A model generated the notes under the pieces. The model worked only from the letters and a program-made list of their open reading frames with translations. It did not search any database and was not told the DNA's origin. From positions 62,001-126,000 of the forward strand of contig JAKAWR010000007.1 in the NCBI GenBank assembly GCA_021816935.1: a stretch of DNA of 64,000 nucleotides. Reading direction: 5' to 3'. The position numbers and the translations under genes were made by a program. Each line of letters opens with the position of its first letter. Position 1 is the stretch's first letter. This document shows, piece after piece, positions 1 through 5,781 of this stretch. Origin of the DNA: Actinomycetes bacterium. GTDB lineage: Bacteria; Actinomycetota; Acidimicrobiia; Acidimicrobiales; JAMCPL01.

Positions 1-2
1 GT

Positions 3-440
3 TATGCGGAGACGCTCTTTGGCCGGCGCAGACCGCTTCCCGATCTCGGCTCGTACAACCGGGTGGCCCGCCAGGCGGCCGAGCGCCAGGCCCTCAATGC
101 GGGCGTGCAGGGACTTGCCGCCGACATTTTCAAGCTCGCACTGGTGCGTCTTGATCGCGCGCTTGGGCGTGCGCCGGTCGAATCGCGAATCGTGCTGCAG
201 ATCCACGACGAGGTTATCGTCGAGACCCTGGTCGGAGAAGGCGACGGAGGTGGAGGGGGAGGTGGAGGGGGAGAAGGCGACGGCGGCGGGGGGCGTCGGG
301 CCGATTCAGGTGGCGAGAAAGCGGTCGAGCAGATGGTGCGCTCGGTGCTCTGCGGGGCTGGTGACGAGGCCGGCCTGAGCGTTCCCCTGGAGGTGTCGAT
401 GGGGAGCGGAATGTCCTGGTTCGCGGCCCGCCCCTCGTGA
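3..440 (+). CDS. polA: DNA polymerase I, C-terminal fragment (5' end outside window)
   Basis: The frame is open from the left edge and carries the end of a family A polymerase: ETLFGRRRPLPDL, then the O-helix-distal segment RQAAERQALNAGVQGLAADIFK, then the motif C region QIHDEVIVE near 201-220, whose His-Asp-Glu binds catalytic metal. These features place it in the polymerase domain of Pol I, which fills gaps in replication and repair. Unusually, about 25 residues of almost pure Gly/Asp/Glu (roughly 237-312) sit between motif C and the last helix (AVEQMVRSVL), where homologues have only a short loop. The stop is TGA at 438-440. The next gene is convergent. Start and N-terminal domains are not visible, so the presence of exonuclease domains cannot be judged. 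Confidence 0.95.
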   Translation, partial: YAETLFGRRRPLPDLGSYNRVARQAAERQALNAGVQGLAADIFKLALVRLDRALGRAPVESRIVLQIHDEVIVETLVGEGDGGGGGGGGGEGDGGGGRRADSGGEKAVEQMVRSVLCGAGDEAGLSVPLEVSMGSGMSWFAARPS

Positions 441-603
441 CGCTGATGCCGGCGGGAGCGTTCCTGCGTTCCATAGTCGTCTGTTCCGAAGGTTGGAGTT
501 GCGCCAGGGTGGCAGATTCGGCGCGTCGCGGACTCTGCTCCGCTCTCACGGACGTGCTCACGGACGCAGGCGCTGGAATGGACGCACTTACTGCTCTGCC
601 TGA

Positions 604-1389
604 TCAGGTTGCGAGGTGCATGAACCGGAAGCTCTCGGCGTAGTCGAGACCGGCCACGCGGCCGTCCTCGCCCGCTCTGGCCCGGATGATGGCCGCGGTC
701 GAATCGTGCTGTTCTCCTCGGAGCTGGCTCTCGTGGTGCAGTATCGAGGCAACCTTGGCATCGATGGTGCCCGTGATGTCGATCCAGAGAGTCGGCGCCA
801 GGGTGCCCGAGATGAATGCGCAGCGGACCTGGTGCGCCGCCACGGCCCCCGGAAAATACAGTGGCAGCGCTGCCGCGGGCGAGATGGCATCCAGGCAGGC
901 GGTTCCCACGATCCGGTGATCGCGGTGGTTCACGTACCCGTCCCCGAAGAAGAAGGCTGTCGGGTCCGGGCACACTAGCGCTTCGGGCTTCAGCTCGCGT
1001 ACGGCGCGGACGATGCTGCCGACTAGTTCAAGGTCGTCGACGAGCTCGCCGTCGGGATAGTCGAGGAACAGCGGCTCGTTGCAGCCGATCGAGCGTGCTG
1101 CGGCGCGAGCCTCATCCTGGCGCAGCCGCGCCAACGCGGCTGTGTCTTCCGCCGGATCCGCTGAGCCCTTCTCTCCTTTGGTACAGATGAGGATCGAGAC
1201 GGCACAGCCCGATCCGGCCCAGCGCGCGAGCGTACCTCCGCACGAGACGAAAGGGTCGTCCGGATGGGCGTACACAGCAAGGGCGCGATCGGGGACGTAG
1301 CCGGGTGTCCCCGGTTCACGTGGCCCCTTCCCATGCGATCTCTCGCTGTGCGATCCGGACCCCGGAGCGCCCGTGCCCCCAGCCGTCAC
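604..1389 (-). CDS. PIG-L/LmbE family deacetylase
   Basis: The 261-residue product has the LmbE signature AVYAHPDDPFVSCGGTLA near residues 38-55, whose His-Asp-Asp binds zinc, and a second metal site motif, HRDHR, around residue 155. Members of this fold are Zn-dependent N-deacetylases of GlcNAc-type sugars, such as MshB and the mycothiol-conjugate amidase Mca, but the substrate cannot be told from sequence. The first 35 residues are polar, Gly/Pro-rich and probably disordered. The GTG start overlaps the nrdR stop by 4 nt (GTGA), so the gene is probably translated by coupling in an nrdR operon. No signal peptide is visible; it should be cytoplasmic. Confidence 0.88.
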   Translation of the reverse strand: MTAGGTGAPGSGSHSERSHGKGPREPGTPGYVPDRALAVYAHPDDPFVSCGGTLARWAGSGCAVSILICTKGEKGSADPAEDTAALARLRQDEARAAARSIGCNEPLFLDYPDGELVDDLELVGSIVRAVRELKPEALVCPDPTAFFFGDGYVNHRDHRIVGTACLDAISPAAALPLYFPGAVAAHQVRCAFISGTLAPTLWIDITGTIDAKVASILHHESQLRGEQHDSTAAIIRARAGEDGRVAGLDYAESFRFMHLAT

Positions 1390-1886
1390 TGTGGCTTGAC
1401 TCTCTTGACACCCCGGGCCTTACTCGCCCGGCCCGTAGCGCTTTTTTCGAGGATGCCCAGCTCCTTCTGGAAGTCGTTCGCGCCGTCGAAGTTCTTGTAG
1501 ACCGAGGCAAAGCGGATATAGGCTACGCCATCGAGGCGCTGCAGGCTCGACAGCACGGTCATGCCGATCCTGCTCGATTCCACCTCGGGACCCCGCTCCC
1601 GCAGCGTTTCCTCGACAGCGAGGGCGAGCTCCTCGATCTGGTCATCGTTGATCGGCCGGTTCTTGGAAGCGGACTTGACGCCCGTGATGATCTTGGTCCG
1701 GTCGAACGGCTCGCGCACTCCGGAGCTCTTGACCACCCACAGCGGCGCCTCGGCCAGGCGTTCGTATGTCGTGTAGCGCCTCTTGCAGGCGAGACACTCC
1801 CGCCGCCGCCGTATTACGTCGCCGTCTTCTACAAGGCGCGAATCAACGACCTTGTCGTTGCCGTTTCCGCACCAGGGGCATCGCAC
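1386..1886 (-). CDS. nrdR: Transcriptional repressor NrdR
   Basis: At 166 residues this is close to the family length. The N-terminal zinc ribbon is intact (MRCPWCGNGNDKVVDSR followed by CLACKRRYTTYER), and an ATP-cone domain follows from about residue 48 to 138 (VVKSSGVREPFDRTKI onward). NrdR senses ATP/dATP through the cone and represses ribonucleotide reductase genes; no such gene is in this window. The GTG start lies 6 nt after a TAGTCT -10 hexamer, so the mRNA is predicted to be leaderless. The downstream deacetylase gene overlaps it. Confidence 0.96.
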   Translation of the reverse strand: MRCPWCGNGNDKVVDSRLVEDGDVIRRRRECLACKRRYTTYERLAEAPLWVVKSSGVREPFDRTKIITGVKSASKNRPINDDQIEELALAVEETLRERGPEVESSRIGMTVLSSLQRLDGVAYIRFASVYKNFDGANDFQKELGILEKSATGRASKARGVKRVKPQ

Positions 1887-1892
1887 TCTTGA

Positions 1893-1898
1893 AGACTA
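1893..1898 (-). promoter_or_regulatory. -10 hexamer TAGTCT, leaderless nrdR promoter
   Basis: On the minus strand TAGTCT is followed by 6 nt (TCAAGA) and then the GTG start of nrdR. This puts the likely transcription start at or within a base or two of the GTG, with no room for a Shine-Dalgarno. The identical hexamer and spacing occur before xseA. Confidence 0.6.
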
Positions 1899-1927
1899 GC
1901 GGACGGTCGCCCGAGCCGCCTGGCACC

Positions 1928-1969
1928 GCTCCCGGACCTTCGCGCTCCCTAGCGCAAGGGTCCGGGAGC
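1928..1969. terminator. Long GC-rich hairpin between YceI gene and nrdR
   Basis: An 11-bp arm, GCTCCCGGACC, is mirrored by GGTCCGGGAGC. Inside it GCGCT and AGCGC can pair further around a CCCT loop. It lies 45 nt beyond the YceI stop and 30 nt before the nrdR promoter, so it probably ends YceI transcription. There is no obvious U-tract, so Rho-independent action is uncertain. Confidence 0.5.
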
Positions 1970-2013
1970 TACCGCCCGAGTCTTCCGAACCCCCCTCGCC
2001 CCTGGGCCGCCGG

Positions 2014-2592
2014 TCAGCTGCGAACGATCTCGGCGTTGATCTCCAAGCGTACGTTCTTACTTACCATGACCCCGCCCCCTTCGAGCACCTGGTTCCAGGT
2101 GAGTCCCCAATCCTCACGGTTGATGTCGGCAGTAGCCGAGAAACCTGCCCTGTAGTCACCGAACGGAGAGTTGCCCGCTCCCTCGAACTCCATGTCGAGG
2201 TCGATGGCCAAGGTGGCGCCGTGAATGGTGAGCTCGCCATGCGCAACGGCATGGTTCCCCTCACGGAGTTCCACACGGGCGGCCGTGTACGTAATAGTCG
2301 GGTACTTCTCGACATCGAGGAAGTCGGGGCTCCGCAGGTGGTCATCCCTCTTGCTTTCCCCCGTGTGGATGCTCGCGGCATCAATCGTCACGTCGACCGT
2401 GGAATCGAGCGGATCTTCTCCTATCACGATCTTTGCGTCGAAGTCCGAGAAACCGCCGCGCACCTTCGTGATCATGAGGTGCCTGGCGACAAACTCGACG
2501 GTCGTGTGGGACTTGTCTAGTGTGTAAGAACCGGCGAGTGGGATCTCGACCCCCTCGTATATGCGGTTACCTGCTGCGGTGGTATCGGCCAT
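2014..2592 (-). CDS. YceI family protein
   Basis: The 192-residue product matches the YceI lipocalin-like fold along its length: GSYTLDKSHTTVEFVARHLMITKVRGGF at the start, SIHTGESKRDDHLRSPDFLDVEKYPTI in the middle, and DWGLTWNQVLEGGGVMVSKNVRLEINAEI at the end. YceI proteins bind isoprenoid-type or amphipathic ligands in a beta-barrel. No signal peptide is present, as in many actinobacterial members. The ATG is preceded by a good Shine-Dalgarno, AAGGAG, 6-7 nt away, in contrast to the leaderless neighbours. Confidence 0.93.
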   Translation of the reverse strand: MADTTAAGNRIYEGVEIPLAGSYTLDKSHTTVEFVARHLMITKVRGGFSDFDAKIVIGEDPLDSTVDVTIDAASIHTGESKRDDHLRSPDFLDVEKYPTITYTAARVELREGNHAVAHGELTIHGATLAIDLDMEFEGAGNSPFGDYRAGFSATADINREDWGLTWNQVLEGGGVMVSKNVRLEINAEIVRS

Positions 2593-2775
2593 CGTCTACT
2601 CCTTGTCCTTGCTCCTGCCTGCGGTCTGGATGCGCAGGCCGGTTCGGTTCTCGACACGGCCTCTTCCGGCGCGAATGCCGTTCCCCTGCCGGCGCTGGCT
2701 ACCTACGTACAACGCCTCCGGGCGATACGTATTCCCGGAGTCCAGCCCGATTTCTGCTCGGCGGTTTGCCCCCGG

Positions 2776-2781
2776 TAGCAT
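2776..2781 (+). promoter_or_regulatory. -10 hexamer TAGCAT before the ROK kinase gene
   Basis: TAGCAT ends 7 nt before the ATG at 2789. With normal -10 to start-site spacing the transcript would begin at the ATG itself. Confidence 0.5.
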
Positions 2782-2788
2782 CAGTTGC

Positions 2789-3697
2789 ATGACGGAGCCG
2801 GGGAAAAGCCGTGAGGCAGTCCTGGCGGTGGACATAGGCGGTACCAAGACGGCATGTGGCGCAGTGGGGCGCGGCGGGGAGATCCTTGTTCGGCACCAGG
2901 TGCGTACCCCGAAGGAGGGTGATGCGGAGGTGGTGTTCGCCGCGGTCGAGAGGCTGGTCGAGGATGTCCTGGGCGAGATCCCCGACGGCAACCGGGTCGT
3001 CGCCTGCGGTACAGGTTGCGCAGGCCCGATGAAAGGTCTGGATACGATTGTCTCCCCCCTCAACATGCCAGCCTGGAAGGATTTCCCGCTCCGCAGGAGG
3101 CTCGAGGCGGTTTCGGGATTGCCGACGTTCGTGGACAACGACGTGAAAGCGCTGGCACTCGGAGAAGGCTGGGCCGGTACAGCCCGAGGGGTTGCGAACT
3201 ACATGTCGATGGTGGTATCGACCGGCGTTGGCGGCGGAATAGTGATCGATGGCCGCCTTCTCGAGGGAGCGAGCGGCAACGCCGGCCATGTCGGCCACGT
3301 AATAGTGGACCCCGAGGGCCACCCGTGCAGTTGCGGAGGAGCCGGGTGCCTAGAGGCGGAGGCGTCGGGGACGGCCATAGCCGCTATTACCGGGCGGGAC
3401 CCGAGGGAGGCCTCCCCGGAGGTCGTTGCCCGTACGGGCCGGTTGGTTGGTATGGCGGTGGCGTCCGTGGTGAACCTGCTCGATCTGGAGCTGTGCACCG
3501 TCGCCGGCTCTGTGGCGCTCGGCTTCGGAGATCCCTTTTTCGAGGCTGCCAATGCGGAGCTCCGGGAGCGCTCCAGGCTCTCCTTCACCCAGGGTGCGAG
3601 CATAGTCCCCTGTGCGATGGGCGCGACCGCCCCGCTGGTCGGGGCCGGCGCTGTTGGTTGGAGCGGTCTTGGTGTGGACGTGCTACATGACCGGTGA
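2789..3697 (+). CDS. ROK family sugar kinase (glucokinase-like)
   Basis: The 302-residue protein has the ATP-binding DIGGTKT loop at about residues 15-21, the substrate/catalytic segment FVDNDVKALALGEGWAG near 115-130, and the ROK zinc signature HPCSCGGAGCLE near 177-188. Proteins of this type phosphorylate glucose or related sugars at the start of glycolysis, or act on N-acyl amino sugars. The sequence lacks the N-terminal helix-turn-helix of ROK repressors, so it is an enzyme. The open frame continues upstream, but the ATG at 2789 fits both the family length and the TAGCAT hexamer. The last codons overlap the next gene. Confidence 0.9.
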   Translation: MTEPGKSREAVLAVDIGGTKTACGAVGRGGEILVRHQVRTPKEGDAEVVFAAVERLVEDVLGEIPDGNRVVACGTGCAGPMKGLDTIVSPLNMPAWKDFPLRRRLEAVSGLPTFVDNDVKALALGEGWAGTARGVANYMSMVVSTGVGGGIVIDGRLLEGASGNAGHVGHVIVDPEGHPCSCGGAGCLEAEASGTAIAAITGRDPREASPEVVARTGRLVGMAVASVVNLLDLELCTVAGSVALGFGDPFFEAANAELRERSRLSFTQGASIVPCAMGATAPLVGAGAVGWSGLGVDVLHDR

Positions 3698-3995
3698 CGT
3701 GACCTGCGGAGCGCCGTCGCGGCTTTCGCTCGGGCCAATTGCCGTGCGGATCCTCGTGCGGCCCCATCTCTGGCTTACCGCGATCCGCCAGGCGATCCGC
3801 TTTGCTCCGGCCCATTGGTGGAGGAACAGCCCGCCCCTCCCGCTCCCGGCACCGGAGATCCTGTTGCTGCGGTCGCAGATAGCCTACGGCGGCGACGGTT
3901 GGAGGATGCCATCACCGGAGGACGTCACGGCCTACCTGGACTGGTGCAGGCAGATGAACCGGTATATGAGACGAGGAGTCGCGCGAAGCCTCTGA
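3687..3995 (+). CDS. Small conserved actinobacterial protein of unknown function
   Basis: The 102-residue frame overlaps the ROK stop by 11 nt (an alternative GTG lies at 3699). It reads like a family of short basic actinobacterial proteins: RPHLWLTAIRQAIRFAPAHWW, then PAPEILLLRSQIAYGG, then MPSPEDVTAYLDWCRQMNR. The Trp-rich first half and the YLDWCRQM C-terminus look conserved, but I cannot give a function. The tight overlap suggests co-translation with the kinase. No membrane segment is long enough to be convincing. Confidence 0.7.
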   Translation: MTGDVTCGAPSRLSLGPIAVRILVRPHLWLTAIRQAIRFAPAHWWRNSPPLPLPAPEILLLRSQIAYGGDGWRMPSPEDVTAYLDWCRQMNRYMRRGVARSL

Positions 3996-4074
3996 ACCGG
4001 CGAGAGTCCGGCGATGTGTCCACCGCTTGGTGGCATCCCGCCCGGCGAGAGCGCGCCGCCTATTTGACGCACAC

Positions 4075-4080
4075 TACACT
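4075..4080 (+). promoter_or_regulatory. -10 hexamer TACACT, leaderless HNH nuclease promoter
   Basis: TACACT is followed by GGTTCT (6 nt) and the ATG at 4087. A TTGACG motif at 4064-4069 is too close to act as the -35 for this hexamer. Confidence 0.5.
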
Positions 4081-4086
4081 GGTTCT

Positions 4087-4806
4087 ATGGATGCAGGACA
4101 GAGGGGCTTGGCTGCAGAGCAGCCCGTCCCCGAGAGGGCGGCGGCGACCGGCTCCGAGCCGAGCGGGATGGTTCCAGTCGGCTCCGATGTGGCCGCTTTG
4201 ACCGTTGCCGGGCCTGTGGCGCCCGAGCCTGCTTCGTCGGCGCCTGCTACGTCCGGTCCCGTGCAATCCGGTACGGGCGTTGATGGGCATCCTAACCGGG
4301 CTCTCGTACTGAACGCCACGTTCGAGCCGCTTGCGATCGTATCCTCCCGGAGGGCCTTCCTGCTTGTGCTGGCGACGAAAGCCGAGATGGTCCACTCGAC
4401 CGGCAGGAGCTATCGATCGGTCGCGGCCAGCTTTCCGGAACCGTCAGTCGTTCGCCTGAGCCGGTTCGTGCGGGTCCCGGCGGACAGGACGGTTGCTCTC
4501 AACAGAGTTACGCTTTTTGCGAGGGATCACCACAAGTGCCAGTACTGCGGCTTGCCGGCCGACTCGATAGACCACGTCATACCGAAGAGCAGGGGAGGGG
4601 CACACGCATGGGAGAACGTAGTGGCCGCCTGCAAGCGATGCAACATGCGCAAGCAGGATCGCCTGCCCCATGAGGCCGGGTTCGTGCTGGCTCGCAAGCC
4701 CTTTGCCCCGCGACGCCGGGTGTGGCTGCTGGCCATGAGCCGAGGTGCCCCCTCCGAATGGGAGCCCTACCTGGGTGACGGAACCCTCACTCGCCTGCCG
4801 GCTTGA
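4087..4806 (+). CDS. HNH endonuclease family protein
   Basis: The 239-residue product has an Ala/Pro/Ser-rich N-terminus (about 70 residues, variable) followed by the conserved block beginning ALVLNATFEPLAIVSSRRA. The HNH core has paired zinc cysteines CQYC and CKRC enclosing DSIDHVIPKSRGGAHAWENV, where the Asp-His pair and the Asn form the nuclease site. Homologues of this type are widespread housekeeping-like genes in Actinobacteria and Cyanobacteria; the biological substrate is unknown. The ATG was chosen for the TACACT hexamer 6 nt upstream. Confidence 0.87.
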   Translation: MDAGQRGLAAEQPVPERAAATGSEPSGMVPVGSDVAALTVAGPVAPEPASSAPATSGPVQSGTGVDGHPNRALVLNATFEPLAIVSSRRAFLLVLATKAEMVHSTGRSYRSVAASFPEPSVVRLSRFVRVPADRTVALNRVTLFARDHHKCQYCGLPADSIDHVIPKSRGGAHAWENVVAACKRCNMRKQDRLPHEAGFVLARKPFAPRRRVWLLAMSRGAPSEWEPYLGDGTLTRLPA

Positions 4807-4867
4807 GCACGAGACGGCAGGGGGGATAATCGGATCTTGGGCGGTCGAGGTGAGGCAAGGGCGCGTT

Positions 4868-5707
4868 ATGGGCCTTCATGCACAGTGGCCTGCGCCGGCA
4901 GGCGATCGTGGAGTCTGCGCCGGAGCAGCAGAGCGCTCCGGGAGCCGCCGTGAAGGCAGCGCACGCGCTGTCCAGGGTAGCATGAGGCGCGTTGCGATCA
5001 CGGAGCCGGTCGACGCCGCCCTGGTCATTGGCAGCATGCAGCCGATTGATACCGTGGATCAGGCTGCGGTCGGGAAACTGGGAGCTACGGTGGTACGTAG
5101 GAGGAGCGGGGGAGGCGCGGTGTTCGTAGCGCCGGGCGCTCAGCTGTGGATCGATTTCTTCGTGCCGCAGGACGACCCATTGGCGGGGGATCTCGTTCGC
5201 TCGGCCTGCGATGTCGGGCGCATGTGGGTTGAGGCCATCGAGGCGCCAGCCGGGCGCGTCCGATCGTCGGCCGCCTATCCTGCTCCCGCGATCCCCGCCC
5301 TATCGGCAGTCCCCGCTGTCCCCGCCTATCCTGCCTCCGCCGGATCGGTCGCCTCCGAGGCTCCACCGCTCGAGATTTTCCGGGGACGGGCGGATCGGCA
5401 GGGCTGGGGCCGCCTGGCGTGTTTTGCGTCGCCCGGTCCCGGGGAGGTTCTTGCCGGCGGCCGGAAGGTGGTGGGTATGGCGGGGCGCCGTACTCGCCAC
5501 GGCACGTGGTTCCAGACCATGGCCCCGATCGAGTGGGATCCGACGCGTGTGCCGGCGTGTCTCATGCTCACTGCTCACGAGAGAATCGATCTCGCCGGCG
5601 AACTCGAGTCTTCCGTCACGCCGCTTCCCGGTATAGCGGATCCTGTAGCCGTTCTGGGGGCATTCCTTTGGAACCTGCAGCATTCCTGCCCGGGCAAGAG
5701 TCGATGA
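4868..5707 (+). CDS. Lipoate-protein ligase A-like (BPL/LplA/LipB) protein
   Basis: The product has the lipoate/biotin ligase-fold signature VVRRRSGGGAVFV near residues 75-87 and the catalytic-Lys segment GGRKVVGMAGRRTRHGTWFQ near 198-217. These indicate an enzyme that attaches lipoyl or octanoyl groups to E2/GcvH lysines, or a relative of it. An insertion of about 45 residues made of repeated Ala/Pro/Val/Tyr words (AYPAPAIPALSAVPAVPAYP) interrupts the domain around residues 130-170. The start is uncertain: WAVEVRQG just upstream resembles family N-termini, so GTG at 4850 or a start inside the HNH gene are alternatives. The stop overlaps a mini-ORF leading to the next gene. Confidence 0.82.
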   Translation: MGLHAQWPAPAGDRGVCAGAAERSGSRREGSARAVQGSMRRVAITEPVDAALVIGSMQPIDTVDQAAVGKLGATVVRRRSGGGAVFVAPGAQLWIDFFVPQDDPLAGDLVRSACDVGRMWVEAIEAPAGRVRSSAAYPAPAIPALSAVPAVPAYPASAGSVASEAPPLEIFRGRADRQGWGRLACFASPGPGEVLAGGRKVVGMAGRRTRHGTWFQTMAPIEWDPTRVPACLMLTAHERIDLAGELESSVTPLPGIADPVAVLGAFLWNLQHSCPGKSR

Positions 5708-5781
5708 GCTGCCCCCCGTTCCCCTTTGCAGCAACCGGGCTGGCTCCTGCGCCGGCGGTTCGCCCGGGGAAACCCCGATGA
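5704..5781 (+). CDS. Bridging mini-ORF between ligase and membrane-protein genes
   Basis: A 25-codon ORF starts with an ATG overlapping the ligase stop (ATGA, 5704-5707) and stops with a TGA overlapping the next gene's ATG (ATGA, 5778-5781), so it exactly fills the gap. The peptide is Pro/Ala-rich (it begins MSCPPFPFAATGLAPAP). No homology is recognised. Its likely role, if real, is to carry ribosomes from one cistron to the next; it may be a chance frame in GC-rich DNA. Confidence 0.35.
   Translation: MSCPPFPFAATGLAPAPAVRPGKPR

Noticed and set aside
2-973. Minus-strand 323-codon frame with polyproline
   Set aside because: The polyproline is the complement of the polA Gly run; the frame also crosses the deacetylase gene in the wrong phase.
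4064-4069. TTGACG as a -35 box for the HNH gene
   Set aside because: Only 5 nt separate it from the TACACT hexamer; a -35 needs about 16-18.
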